A DNA stretch of 64,000 nucleotides from Bacillus massilinigeriensis. Its GTDB lineage: Bacteria > Bacillota > Bacilli > Bacillales > Cytobacillaceae. Position numbers and translations under genes: made by a program. The notes under the pieces were generated by a model. It saw only the letters and a list, made by a program, of their open reading frames with translations, searched no databases and was not told the origin of the DNA. Shown here in pieces: positions 1-8,595 of the stretch (positions within the stretch are counted from its first letter, which is position 1; each line of letters begins with the position of its first letter). The stretch is taken from contig NZ_LT630337.1 in assembly GCF_900117315.1 (NCBI RefSeq), positions 3,282,011 through 3,346,010 of the forward strand, written 5' to 3'.

Positions 1-213
1 TGGAATACCAAAAACATCCAATTGCTGACATAAATCAATATATTCATCACGGTCTACATGAACAAAGGCATACTCTTTATATTTCTCTTCGATCTCTGGT
101 AAAAATGGTTCAATTACCCGACAATCAGGGCACCAACCGGCTGAGAACATAAGAATATGTTTTCCGTTATTTTTTAATTCTTCAAATTGCTCGATAGATT
201 CAAGATTCTTCAT
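1..213 (-). CDS. ytpP: Thioredoxin-like protein YtpP (partial)
   Basis: The gene starts at position 213 and runs off the left edge of the window, so only about 71 N-terminal residues are visible. A WCPDC active-site motif follows a predicted beta strand (HILMFSAGWCPDC), as in thioredoxin-fold proteins, and a later VFGIP segment resembles the region before the cis-proline. A strong ribosome site (AAGGAGGAG) precedes the ATG. The B. subtilis homologue YtpP lies next to ytoP, as here. It probably acts as a cytoplasmic thiol-disulfide reductase; its substrate is not known from sequence. Confidence 0.85.
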   Translation of the reverse strand, partial: MKNLESIEQFEELKNNGKHILMFSAGWCPDCRVIEPFLPEIEEKYKEYAFVHVDRDEYIDLCQQLDVFGIP

Positions 214-393
214 TGATCAAACTCCTCCTTAAGATGAGCATGGACATCCGATATCCAATAATTTCTTTAATAAACAGAATACTATCAAACTTAAGTTCCT
301 AGGTCTAATCATATGCAATAATCACTTCATATTTATCATAGTTTCTCCAAACTCTAATAAAAAAAACGAAGAGATTTCTACTTCTCTTCGGGA

Positions 394-903
394 CTACTTT
401 AATTTCACTGAGTTGACAATTTCAATCATAGTGGTTGCTTCAGAAGAAAGAACAGCCGTTTGTGCCTCTGTTGTAAGCTTAACTCCACCAATTCCTATTG
501 TCATTTCATTTTCTTTTTTGGAAAGATGATCAATTAAGAGGTAACCAAATTTCTCCTTAGTTTTAAATGTCTCATTCACATCATATTTTTCCTTTTGCTG
601 TAATGTTGATTTATAAACAACATCACTTAAAGGATCCTCTTGCTGATTATAGAAGAGAATGTACGTTTTAGAACCATTTTTTAGAATGATATTATTGGGG
701 GTTTCCTTTTCAATTTCAAATCCAAAAGGGATTTTAAACTCAATATCTTCATTCTTACTATTTGGTTCACTTGGCTTTTTTTTCATTCCATTTGCAACAG
801 CAGATTGAATTTCTTTCTGCTCCTCTTTTAAGGAAGGTGAACAAGCATTTAGTAAAGATATGGCAAAAATGATAAGCAAGGTTGCTTTCATATATCGAAT
901 CAT
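394..903 (-). CDS. Putative lipoprotein of unknown function
   Basis: This predicted 169-aa protein starts with a short basic region and a hydrophobic segment ending in the lipobox LLNAC, so it should be lipidated and held on the outer face of the membrane. I start it at the ATG at 903, seven codons inside the longest frame, because AAGGAGG lies at 911-917 with ideal spacing. The mature part is lysine- and glutamate-rich with no motif I recognise. It sits between ytpP and ytoP, where I recall no lipoprotein gene in B. subtilis, so it may be lineage-specific. Confidence 0.75.
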   Translation of the reverse strand: MIRYMKATLLIIFAISLLNACSPSLKEEQKEIQSAVANGMKKKPSEPNSKNEDIEFKIPFGFEIEKETPNNIILKNGSKTYILFYNQQEDPLSDVVYKSTLQQKEKYDVNETFKTKEKFGYLLIDHLSKKENEMTIGIGGVKLTTEAQTAVLSSEATTMIEIVNSVKLK

Positions 904-1075
904 TTCATTTCCTCCTTGCTCCAATCCTATTGAATCCTATTTAATCATAATCTTTTAAATAATCATCTGACAAGTATATTTTTTCTATAGCAAGTGCCGA
1001 ATGTCATTTAATTATATTTCCTAATACCTTACAAAAGCATCATTTCCTATCAAATAGCTCAAACTCGATATAGCC

Positions 1076-1108
1076 TAAAAAGAAAGGAGGGACCCTAAGG
1101 CACCTCCT
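1076..1108 (-). terminator. Rho-independent terminator after ytoP
   Basis: On the minus strand an AGGAGG/CCTCCT stem with a partly paired interior is followed by a T-rich tract. It lies just downstream of the ytoP stop codon. Confidence 0.6.
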
Positions 1109-1116
1109 GTACTAGG

Positions 1117-2190
1117 TTAACTATTTTGAAGAATGGTATCAACTGTCGAACGATCACAGGATTTCACTAATTTAACGATCAATTCCTTTGCAGCTGAATA
1201 ATCATCAACATGGATAATTGAAGCATGAGTATGAATATAACGGGAACAAATCCCTATTACCGCACTTGGAATACCTTCATTTGACAAATGGACCTTGCCT
1301 GCATCCGTGCCACCCTGTGAAACAAAATATTGATATGGAATATGATGAGTTTCGGCAGTGTCTAAAACAAAATCTCTCATACCACGGTGTGTCACCATTG
1401 TTCGGTCTAAAATTCTAAGTAATGCTCCTTTACCAAGATGACCAAATTCATTTTTATCACCTGTCATATCATTTGCTGGACTTGCATCAAGGGCAAAAAA
1501 CAAATCGGGCTTAATCATGTTTGCAGCCGTTTGTGCCCCTCTTAACCCAACCTCCTCTTGCACTGTAGCTCCAGAATAAAGAACATTTGGAAGCCTTTCA
1601 TCCTTTACCTCCTCTAGCAATTCAATGGCTAACCCACAGCCGTAACGATTGTCCCAAGCCTTTGCGAGGATTTTCTTTTCATTCGCCATGACGGTAAAAG
1701 GACAAATTGGGAGAATGGATTGGCCTGGTCTAATTCCAATTCTTTCAGCATCTTCTTTATTGTCCGCACCAATATCAATCAGCATATTTTTTATATCCAT
1801 TGGTTTATTCTTTTGATTCTCATCAAGTAAGTGAGGGGGTATCGAACCAATCACCCCAATAACAGGTCCATTTTTCGTAATTATTTGAACTCTTTGTGCA
1901 AGCAGAACTTGGCTCCACCAACCGCCTAAAGTTTGAAAACGAATCATTCCGTTTTTTGTGATGGAACTGACCATGAATCCCACTTCATCCATATGTCCTG
2001 CCACCATAATTCTCGGTCCGCTCTCATCCCCCTTTTTCACGCCAAAAATACTACCTAATTTATCCTGAATGATTTCATCTGAATTTTTTGCAAGCTCTTC
2101 TTTCATAAATTTACGAACGTCTCGTTCATTACCTGGTGCTCCAGGAAGCTCAGTTAATGTTTTAAATAGCTCTAATGTTTTTTCATTCAT
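1117..2190 (-). CDS. ytoP: M42 family metallo-aminopeptidase YtoP
   Basis: The 357-aa protein has the M42 layout: VAGHMDEVG near residue 65 (first metal histidine and aspartate), DNRYGCGLA near 180 (bridging aspartate), QEEVGLRGA near 210 (catalytic and metal glutamates), DASPAND, and a C-terminal segment ending in HTHASI with a metal histidine. Family members are cytoplasmic, cobalt- or zinc-dependent aminopeptidases forming large oligomers; glutamyl-aminopeptidase and deblocking activities are known. Length and ytzB/ytnP neighbours match B. subtilis YtoP. The peptide preference cannot be read from the sequence. Confidence 0.92.
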   Translation of the reverse strand: MNEKTLELFKTLTELPGAPGNERDVRKFMKEELAKNSDEIIQDKLGSIFGVKKGDESGPRIMVAGHMDEVGFMVSSITKNGMIRFQTLGGWWSQVLLAQRVQIITKNGPVIGVIGSIPPHLLDENQKNKPMDIKNMLIDIGADNKEDAERIGIRPGQSILPICPFTVMANEKKILAKAWDNRYGCGLAIELLEEVKDERLPNVLYSGATVQEEVGLRGAQTAANMIKPDLFFALDASPANDMTGDKNEFGHLGKGALLRILDRTMVTHRGMRDFVLDTAETHHIPYQYFVSQGGTDAGKVHLSNEGIPSAVIGICSRYIHTHASIIHVDDYSAAKELIVKLVKSCDRSTVDTILQNS

Positions 2191-2389
2191 AATGATGCTC
2201 CTCTTTTTTTAATTTATATAAGAGTATGTACGTTATTATTTTACAGAACTTCCTTCATGCATTCCACAAATATGGATAGAGACACACCGTTCCAGCTTAA
2301 AAAAATGATTAATATTTGCTATGATTAAATAAAATGAATGTTATTATGTTGCATGGTTAGAAAGATTCTAGCCAATTGGAGGCGCTTTT

Positions 2390-2701
2390 ATGAATTGGAA
2401 ATCCTTTTTGATAGGCGTAGGAGTTGGTATCGCTGGTGGGTATGCAGCTAGTGAGATAATCTCCCAAAAATCAACCATTTCTCCTGAAAAAGTACTCGTC
2501 AATGTGAAAAATGCTTTTAAGGAAAATGGATCAATTAATGGTTCCTGGATAAACATGACAATGGAGCCTTATGAAAAAGATGGATTTCACTACAAGGTTT
2601 TTCGAGGTGGAATTACAAGAAATCATGACGGAATTGGGGAGCAATATGAATTTATTGCCGATGCAAAAACAGGCGTCATCATTGAAGTTCAAAAAATTTA
2701 A
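2390..2701 (+). CDS. ytzB: Small PepSY-type membrane-anchored protein YtzB
   Basis: The 103-aa protein starts with a glycine-rich hydrophobic segment (residues 5-22), likely a membrane anchor or uncleaved signal. The rest ends in a PepSY-like pattern, with YEFIADAKTGVIIEVQK resembling the last strands of that fold. PepSY domains are small extracytoplasmic modules often linked to peptidase regulation. The gene lies between ytoP and ytnP as in B. subtilis but on the opposite strand, so it is a single-gene unit with its own downstream terminator. Function unknown. Confidence 0.8.
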   Translation: MNWKSFLIGVGVGIAGGYAASEIISQKSTISPEKVLVNVKNAFKENGSINGSWINMTMEPYEKDGFHYKVFRGGITRNHDGIGEQYEFIADAKTGVIIEVQKI

Positions 2702-2707
2702 GCCACT

Positions 2708-2755
2708 AAAAGGTTATTACTCAATCTAAATAGAATGAGTAATAACCCTTTTTTT
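2708..2755. terminator. Bidirectional terminator between ytzB and ytnP
   Basis: A roughly 12-bp stem (GGTTATTACTCA pairing with TGAGTAATAACC) has A-runs before and T-runs after, so it can end both convergent genes. It abuts the ytnP stop codon. Confidence 0.85.
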
Positions 2756-3594
2756 CATAGACGCTTGATCATATTACTAATTTGGTTTGTTTCATCCCAT
2801 TTAACTGCCCTATAAATCGCATCGTGATAGAAGGTATACCACGCATTTCTCTTTAATCCGTAATCCATCCATTTCTGCTTTGCCCAAATAGAGTTCATCG
2901 GATAATCATCATAGGCCATCACCCATAGAACATTTTGATGGGCATGTGTTGGCATGATATCAGCCATATGTATGACTAAATCATTCTCATCCTGAATAAG
3001 GATGATGGAGTGTCCATCACTATGTCCTCCGGTGTGCACCATCTTAATCGGTCCTAACTCCCATTCCTCGTTAAAGGTTTGAACTTGAGTTTCGATTGCT
3101 TCCCAGTTTTCCTTCCAGTATGTACTTCGTGAACGGATATTTGGTTCTCTCATTTCATCCCATTCAATTTGAGAAGTAATAATTTTCGCATTTGGAAATG
3201 CAGAATGGTATTCCCCGTTCTCAACCTTGGTTAAACCACAAGCATGGTCGAAATGTAAATGAGTCATAATAACATAATCAATATTTTCACAGGATAGCCC
3301 AAGCTCATTTAGAGAGGCTTCAATGGATGATTCCTCTGTCACCCCAAAATTTCGTTTTTGTTTTTCATTCAGTTTCCCATTTCCAATTCCGGAGTCAATC
3401 AGAAAGTTTTTTCCTTCCCATTCCACCAATATTGGATCCGTTCTCAATTCAATCTGATTATTTTCATTATGAGGATATTTTTTCGACCAAAGTGGTTTAG
3501 GTACTACTCCAAACATGGCTCCCCCATCAAGATGTGTAACTCCACCTTTTAACCAAGTTAATTGCAAATTTGTTAATGTTAGTCTCTCCATCAT
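2755..3594 (-). CDS. ytnP: Metallo-beta-lactamase-fold lactonase YtnP
   Basis: This is a 279-aa MBL-fold hydrolase. The signature HLHFDHACG supplies the zinc ligands; further metal residues are expected in the HTGGHSDGH segment and a later aspartate. B. subtilis YtnP is reported to degrade acyl-homoserine lactones and to interfere with streptomycete signalling. I start at 3594 because a CCCCTCC complement (GGAGGGG) lies six bases upstream; an ATG directly after, at 3591, is also possible. No signal peptide is seen, so it is cytoplasmic. The exact substrate here is inferred. Confidence 0.85.
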   Translation of the reverse strand: MMERLTLTNLQLTWLKGGVTHLDGGAMFGVVPKPLWSKKYPHNENNQIELRTDPILVEWEGKNFLIDSGIGNGKLNEKQKRNFGVTEESSIEASLNELGLSCENIDYVIMTHLHFDHACGLTKVENGEYHSAFPNAKIITSQIEWDEMREPNIRSRSTYWKENWEAIETQVQTFNEEWELGPIKMVHTGGHSDGHSIILIQDENDLVIHMADIMPTHAHQNVLWVMAYDDYPMNSIWAKQKWMDYGLKRNAWYTFYHDAIYRAVKWDETNQISNMIKRL

Positions 3595-3736
3595 TTTATC
3601 CCCTCCTTCCATTTATATTAACATGGTTATAACAAATTAGTAATATATTGAAAAAATGGTAGGTCTAATAAAAAAAGTCTGTTTTCTCAAAGTTTGTTTT
3701 TATTTTGATGATAAATATGTAATGAGTAATGACTTA

Positions 3737-3853
3737 GCAGCCTGAATACACGTAGACTCCTGTGGGAATGCGAGAAAGGTGAGACCCCCGCAGGAGCGTA
3801 GCGACGAGGAGGCTCACCGCTCACCCACGGAAAGCGGAGTGTATTCAGGCTGC
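3737..3853. repeat. 117-bp GC-rich palindromic extragenic repeat
   Basis: The element is bounded by a perfect 15-bp inverted repeat (GCAGCCTGAATACAC at 3737-3751 and its complement at 3839-3853). The interior is GC-rich and can fold further (GGTGAG and CTCACC segments, CCCGCAGGAG). Its composition contrasts sharply with the AT-rich flanks. It resembles GC-rich palindromic repeats scattered between genes in many Bacillaceae; open frames across it are spurious. Confidence 0.8.
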
Positions 3854-3886
3854 GGTTATAAAAGCAACAATCTATACGAAAACAGC

Positions 3887-3913
3887 CTAAAAAAAAGAGC
3901 TGATTTCTCAGCC
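3887..3913 (-). terminator. Terminator after trmB
   Basis: On the minus strand GGGCTGA, a GAAA loop and TCAGCTC are followed by eight T residues, two bases past the trmB stop codon. Confidence 0.8.
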
Positions 3914-3915
3914 CA

Positions 3916-4554
3916 CTACTTATATTGCATTTCACAGCGATAGATGCGATTTCCCTTTGAAGAAAACTTCTCTTCATATTCAGTCATCACGTTTCCTTCA
4001 TAATCGCTATTATGCAAATCTAAGCTTACATAATTTAATAATAAACCATATTCAGAAAAACTCTTTAATGAATATTCAAACAAACCTTGATTATCCGTTT
4101 TAAAATGAATTTCACCTTGATTTACTAAAATGTCTTTATACACATCTAAAAATGCCTTAAAGGTTAGACGGCGTTTTTCATGACGCTTCTTTGGCCAAGG
4201 ATCAGAGAAATTTAAATAAATTCTCTCCACATCGCCCTTTTCAAAATAATTTCTTAAGTCCATTGCATTGACATTCATTAATTTTACATTAGGAAGATCT
4301 GCATCAATTAAACGATCCAATGCCGATGCAATCACACTAATTGAAAGCTCAATTCCAATATAATTTATGTGTGGGTTCTGCTTTGCCATTTGAGTAATAA
4401 AGCGTCCTTTTCCAGTACCAATTTCAATATGAAGTGGTTGATTGGCTGGAAAGGCTTGATTCCATTGCCCTTTATATTCTTCTGGAGTTTGGATGACATA
4501 TTGTGGATATTGTTGCAGCCTGTCTCTAGCACCAGGTTTATTTCTTTGTCGCAT
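3916..4554 (-). CDS. trmB: tRNA (guanine-N7)-methyltransferase TrmB
   Basis: TrmB methylates G46 in the variable loop of many tRNAs using S-adenosylmethionine. The 212-aa length is typical. The N-terminal [10 protein letters not shown] is characteristic, EIGTGKGRF near residues 44-52 is the SAM-binding loop, and [15 protein letters not shown] near residue 115 is the catalytic and RNA-binding signature. It is preceded by a GGGGTG ribosome site and is monocistronic, with a terminator right after the stop. B. subtilis ytmQ/trmB occupies the same place. Confidence 0.95.
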   Translation of the reverse strand: MRQRNKPGARDRLQQYPQYVIQTPEEYKGQWNQAFPANQPLHIEIGTGKGRFITQMAKQNPHINYIGIELSISVIASALDRLIDADLPNVKLMNVNAMDLRNYFEKGDVERIYLNFSDPWPKKRHEKRRLTFKAFLDVYKDILVNQGEIHFKTDNQGLFEYSLKSFSEYGLLLNYVSLDLHNSDYEGNVMTEYEEKFSSKGNRIYRCEMQYK

Positions 4555-4642
4555 AAATGTGACACCCCTAATTTATAATATCGTTCAAAAACATACCATG
4601 CAAACATAAATGTTGCAACCAAGAATTTGTGTATAAACAATG

Positions 4643-4675
4643 AAAGGAATTCACATGATAAGTGTGAATTCCTTT
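4643..4675 (+). promoter_or_regulatory. Perfect 13-bp hairpin upstream of ytzH
   Basis: AAAGGAATTCACA at 4643-4655 pairs perfectly with 4663-4675 around a 7-nt loop. It ends 22 bases before the ytzH start and lies about 90 bases upstream of divergent trmB. A short T tract follows on the plus strand. It could be a terminator, an attenuator of ytzH or a protein-binding palindrome; sequence alone does not decide. Confidence 0.5.
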
Positions 4676-4697
4676 TAATAAGAAAGGTAGTGGATGA

Positions 4698-4976
4698 ATG
4701 CCAATTAACCATACAGATCAAGTAAATTTATTAAAAGATATCTTAAATGACCACCAAATGGACTGTTGTGGGTCCGTATCAGAATGTGAGCAGCTGGAAC
4801 GATTAATCAAATCTCTCATGACTAATTCGAATATCAACAGTAATATAAAAAACACATTAGAAGAAGTATACCATTATAGTCAGAATGGAATTAACTCTAC
4901 AGATTTGGATCAACATATTGAATATCACAAGGATCAACTATCCCAGTGGGTCAACGATATCGATCAATATTCTTAA
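4698..4976 (+). CDS. ytzH: YtzH-like small protein
   Basis: A 92-aa soluble, acidic, helix-rich protein with an N-terminal CCGSVSECEQ motif that groups it with the YtzH family of Bacillus. The function of the family is unknown. The ribosome site is weak (AAAGG). Its stop codon shares bases with the stop of convergent ytmP (positions 4973-4976). The trmB-ytzH-ytmP arrangement is the same as in B. subtilis. Confidence 0.85.
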   Translation: MPINHTDQVNLLKDILNDHQMDCCGSVSECEQLERLIKSLMTNSNINSNIKNTLEEVYHYSQNGINSTDLDQHIEYHKDQLSQWVNDIDQYS

Positions 4977-5767
4977 GAATTCAGTATTCCATTTAAGTAT
5001 TGAATCCTCGTCTCCATCTCTTGGAGACGTGATTTTTTATAATACCACTGTATAAAAGTTAACGTCTGACCAAGCATGTACCATTTCATCCTTAACATCA
5101 ATTCATCCGTTAGCACCATTCCATAAATATCTATCCATGTTTCCCACTGATTACGAGGAATATAAGAATATAATAGCATCCCTAAATCTATAGCAGGGTC
5201 AGCGATCATAGCACCATCCCAGTCAATAAGAAATAACTGGTTGCTTTCTGTCAACAGCCAATTATTATGATTTACATCACAATGACACACTACTTTTTCT
5301 TTACATTGAACATTTTGGAGTTCTTTTCGTAAAAAGGATATCGATTGCTTGATTATAGGTCTTTCTTTTAATTCTTGATCTATATCCGATTCAAGATTTA
5401 AAAAAAGTTGATTTGGACTTAACGGTGTCTTCCCTAGTCTTTTGAGCATACTCAATAATGGCCCCGAACGATGGATTTTCCCCAGGAGCTTTGCAATACT
5501 TTGCTGATTCATCTCTCCAGGCTTTAGCTCTCTGCCTTCAAGCCACTGTTGAGCAGAAATAACGTCGCCGTTTTCCATTCTTTTTGTCCAAACAAGCTTC
5601 GGTACGATTCCTTCTGCTGATAGTACGGCAAGAAAGGGTGAGGAGTTTCTTTTTAAAAATAACCGTTGTTTTTCATGTTGAGCTAAAAATGCTTCTCCGG
5701 TTGCCCCTCCGGCTGGGACAATCTCCCATTCTTGTCCAAGTATGTGTTCCAAAATGTTCACCTTCAA
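4973..5767 (-). CDS. ytmP: Aminoglycoside/choline-kinase-like phosphotransferase YtmP
   Basis: The 264-aa protein has the APH/choline kinase fold. CHCDVNHNNWLL near residue 160 contains the catalytic aspartate and asparagine (the HxDxxxxN pattern), and LFLIDWDGA contains the metal-binding aspartate. An N-terminal glycine-rich stretch (PAGGATGEAFLA) is the likely nucleotide loop. Family members phosphorylate small hydroxylated molecules; the substrate of YtmP is unknown, and gene context does not suggest antibiotic resistance. It is convergent with ytzH. Confidence 0.85.
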   Translation of the reverse strand: MKVNILEHILGQEWEIVPAGGATGEAFLAQHEKQRLFLKRNSSPFLAVLSAEGIVPKLVWTKRMENGDVISAQQWLEGRELKPGEMNQQSIAKLLGKIHRSGPLLSMLKRLGKTPLSPNQLFLNLESDIDQELKERPIIKQSISFLRKELQNVQCKEKVVCHCDVNHNNWLLTESNQLFLIDWDGAMIADPAIDLGMLLYSYIPRNQWETWIDIYGMVLTDELMLRMKWYMLGQTLTFIQWYYKKSRLQEMETRIQYLNGILNS

Positions 5768-5931
5768 TTAATCACATATTAATCTTATTTATCATCAAAT
5801 CAATTATAGTCAGAATAAAAAAGACAGCTATTAAAACACAAACTTTCAATAGCTATCTTAATAGATTTTATCCCTTATCAGCTTTTTTCGTCAAGTACCT
5901 CACAATATTACCATTATTTAGTGTATATCCA

Positions 5932-6879
5932 TCAAGCCTGACGGGAAATTTTAGAATTCCTTATTAATGAAATGGCCTTGTGACTGACTTCAATATTTGC
6001 AGGAGTTTCTCCAATGGGCTCCCCGTCCACATGCATGAGTGCAGGCGATGATGTGTGGATGGAAATATTCTTCCCTAGGAAGTTATGAACCTCTTTAAAG
6101 GAAACATGCCCTCCCCAAAAAACACTAATAAAAACAAGTAGTAATTTTAATTTTGAAAGATTATGGACCACCGTGATATTTAATATTCCATCTGAGGTCA
6201 ATGCTTGAGGTGCTATCTTCATTCCTCCACCGAAATAAGGCTGATTGGCAATAGTAACAAACCAAGTGGACTGAAAGTGATGAACCTTCCCATCAATTGT
6301 TAATTGAAGGTCATAACATTGATAAGTAAATAATCTTTTTAACAAAATAAAAACATAAACAAGATTCCCTAAAGATACACGGTTAAGAAATTTTTTTATC
6401 ATGGATGCCTCGACATCTTTACAAATAAGAGCATCAAATCCAGCACCCATATTATTAATAAAAAAAATCTTTTCTTCACCTTCATTAAGGATATAGCCTA
6501 CATCAACCTGTTGTGCTTCTGAATTTATACCCCCTAGCAGGGAATGTAATGCCTGAATAGGTTCCCTTGGGATGCGAAACCCTCTAGAAAAGTCATTTCC
6601 TGATCCTCCGGGAATAAATCCTAAACGAACATTTTGATTATTAGCTATACTATTAATGACTTCATTTAGTGTTCCATCTCCACCAATAACAACAATAAAT
6701 AAATGGTCTTCCTCCCCTATTAAGGAATCAGCCAATTCTTTTGCATGTCCCCGGTATTCGCTAAAAAAGGAAGAATATGATTGGTTCAATGTCTGTAATT
6801 CCTTTTCTACCGTCTGCCAGACTCTTCTCCCATTGCCGTTACCTGCCTTAGGGTTAATAATAAAATATAGCTTCCCCAT
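5932..6879 (-). CDS. ytlR: Diacylglycerol kinase-family lipid kinase YtlR
   Basis: The 315-aa protein has the DAGK catalytic domain: FIINPKAGNG at the N-terminus, GGDGTLNEV near residue 80 (nucleotide-binding signature) and GGSGNDFSRG near residue 110. The C-terminal beta-rich half ends in MHVDGEPIG, typical of DgkB/YegS-type soluble lipid kinases. It probably phosphorylates a membrane lipid; in B. subtilis DgkB, not YtlR, is the main diacylglycerol kinase, so the true substrate is uncertain. It lies 13 bases downstream of the ytlQ stop codon and is probably co-transcribed with it. Confidence 0.88.
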   Translation of the reverse strand: MGKLYFIINPKAGNGNGRRVWQTVEKELQTLNQSYSSFFSEYRGHAKELADSLIGEEDHLFIVVIGGDGTLNEVINSIANNQNVRLGFIPGGSGNDFSRGFRIPREPIQALHSLLGGINSEAQQVDVGYILNEGEEKIFFINNMGAGFDALICKDVEASMIKKFLNRVSLGNLVYVFILLKRLFTYQCYDLQLTIDGKVHHFQSTWFVTIANQPYFGGGMKIAPQALTSDGILNITVVHNLSKLKLLLVFISVFWGGHVSFKEVHNFLGKNISIHTSSPALMHVDGEPIGETPANIEVSHKAISLIRNSKISRQA

Positions 6880-6892
6880 TCAATCATTCCTT

Positions 6893-7903
6893 TTATATAA
6901 AATCATCCTGGTTACTTTCATCATTTGGTTCCCACTCATGCCTTTTAAAGCTAGAGGTTTGGCAAAATTGTAGTAAAGCATATGCTCCCTTTAATTGCAC
7001 ATGCTTTAATGGTGAATGATTTTTTCGTAACCCTTGAAACCACTCTTCATAGTTACGTTTCTCTACTAAGATTGTTCCAAATGGAGCGGTAGGATAATCG
7101 ATATAACCATTCCTGCTTAATACTACTTTATGAATGGGTAAATCAATTTCGTACTTTTTAAAAAGGGTTTGCACAATATTATGTGTTCGATTAAGTGCCA
7201 ACAGTGGATTTAAGATTTTTTTCTCCTGATTTTGGATTCGTTTAATCCAAAATCTTTCCTTTGAACCAATGTAAACAGCCTGATTATCTTCCTCAAGGAA
7301 GGTAATACAAAATACCTCTGTTGGGGTAATCATGATACTTTCAACTTCAACAGGGGCTCTTTTCAATAAAAAAATAGGGCGATACATGATAAGGTAGGTA
7401 TCAGGAAACCTTTGAAGAAAATACTTTAATTTTTGATCAAGGAAATAGCTCTTATCTACATAAGACTTCTCTAGTAGAGTTGAGCTTGCCCACTTCAATT
7501 GAAAGCGAATTATTTGATCGAGAAATTGCTGCTTCAGCTCAATTTTGGTTTCCGGACGGGCAGAGAATGAGGGATGAAAGTTAAAAAGAGATTGCTCTTC
7601 CTCCTCATCATGGATTGTTTCTTCATCAATATTCGTATCACTTAATTCAAATTCTCCCCTTCTTTTCAATTTAAAAATTCCTTTTATCTTTTCAAGAAGG
7701 GGAGGCTTTTCCTCCTCAAACCAATCCAATTGAACATCGTTTTCTGGTAAATCTCCAAATACTCCTTCTCCATTCTCCCAAGAGAATAGTACTTTCTCCC
7801 AATGCTGCTTTTTTAACCTGACAAATCTTGCCGGGTAAAGGAAAATATTTTGTTCATAGCGTGATATATAATCTTGTAATTTTATTAATTGTCCCATTCG
7901 CAT
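6893..7903 (-). CDS. ytlQ: Uncharacterised YtlQ-like protein
   Basis: A 336-aa soluble protein whose opening (MGQLIKLQDYISRYEQ, with a YPARFVRLKK segment) matches Bacillus YtlQ proteins. I see no known catalytic motif. It has an acidic stretch (EEEEQ) around residue 100 and alternating basic and aromatic segments after it. A start at either M1 or M3 is possible. It is followed closely by ytlR, so the two may form an operon; a role in lipid phosphorylation is only a guess from adjacency. Confidence 0.7.
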   Translation of the reverse strand: MRMGQLIKLQDYISRYEQNIFLYPARFVRLKKQHWEKVLFSWENGEGVFGDLPENDVQLDWFEEEKPPLLEKIKGIFKLKRRGEFELSDTNIDEETIHDEEEEQSLFNFHPSFSARPETKIELKQQFLDQIIRFQLKWASSTLLEKSYVDKSYFLDQKLKYFLQRFPDTYLIMYRPIFLLKRAPVEVESIMITPTEVFCITFLEEDNQAVYIGSKERFWIKRIQNQEKKILNPLLALNRTHNIVQTLFKKYEIDLPIHKVVLSRNGYIDYPTAPFGTILVEKRNYEEWFQGLRKNHSPLKHVQLKGAYALLQFCQTSSFKRHEWEPNDESNQDDFI

Positions 7904-7983
7904 TAGACCTACTTTTATTCATTATCTCCCTGTATGACAGTGGAAACTATAAATTCCAAATTATAAGCTAATTCCATTATTAT

Positions 7984-8553
7984 TTATCTATTTAATAGTT
8001 GATAGGTTGAAAATGCTTCATATTTTGGTGTTTTATTTAGATGGGTTTGATAAAGAACAACCTCATTTGCTATGAAAGCACCATCCTCCAGCATATCTGG
8101 AGGAATTAGTAGCTGCTCTTGTTTAAAAGGGGTTGCTCCTACCCATTTCCTTGCAAGCGTAATGTGCGGATTAAATGGTCTTGTTTCTAGAGAGAAGCCT
8201 GCATCGATACAGGCTGAATATACCTTTTCTCTCAAATCATGAAGTCTTGCCTCCATTTGAAGACCCGCCCAAAATATTCTTGGGGAATCGCTTTTACCGA
8301 ACATCCCCAATTGATTGATTGTTAAAGGGAATGAAAATTGGTCTTGTAGAATTCTCCTCACATTTTCCTTAGCTAATTCTAATTGATCCCTTGGTGCCCC
8401 GCCTAAAAAAGCTAAGGTTATATGGTAGTCTTGATTGTGGACCCAGCTCTTAAATGATGTTTGTTCCTTTAAGCTATCACACAACTTACTGAGATTTTCC
8501 TTCACTTCGTCTGGCAAACGAACAGCAAAAAAGAAATGTGGATTGCTTTCCAT
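7984..8553 (-). CDS. thpR: RNA 2',3'-cyclic phosphodiesterase ThpR (YtlP)
   Basis: The 189-aa protein belongs to the 2H phosphoesterase family, with two HxTLA motifs: HITLAF near residue 43 and HITLAR near residue 130, which form the active site. Family members hydrolyse 2',3'-cyclic phosphate ends of RNA; some ligate tRNA halves in vitro. I start at the ATG at 8553, because AAGGTGG then has proper spacing; a GTG four codons upstream overlaps that ribosome site. Its position near ytlQ/ytlR matches B. subtilis ytlP. Confidence 0.9.
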   Translation of the reverse strand: MESNPHFFFAVRLPDEVKENLSKLCDSLKEQTSFKSWVHNQDYHITLAFLGGAPRDQLELAKENVRRILQDQFSFPLTINQLGMFGKSDSPRIFWAGLQMEARLHDLREKVYSACIDAGFSLETRPFNPHITLARKWVGATPFKQEQLLIPPDMLEDGAFIANEVVLYQTHLNKTPKYEAFSTYQLLNR

Positions 8554-8595
8554 TCTCTTCACCACCTTGTCTTATATTAAAGGTGCTCAACACCA

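Noticed and set aside
3687..3977. 96-aa open frame on the minus strand across the palindromic repeat
   Set aside because: Its protein is low-complexity product of the palindrome (SGEPPRRYAPAGVSPF type), overlaps the trmB end and terminator, and has no ribosome site.
4365..4721. 118-aa frame overlapping the trmB start and the ytzH leader
   Set aside because: It covers the well-supported trmB N-terminus in another frame and crosses the hairpin and the ytzH start; no recognisable domain.
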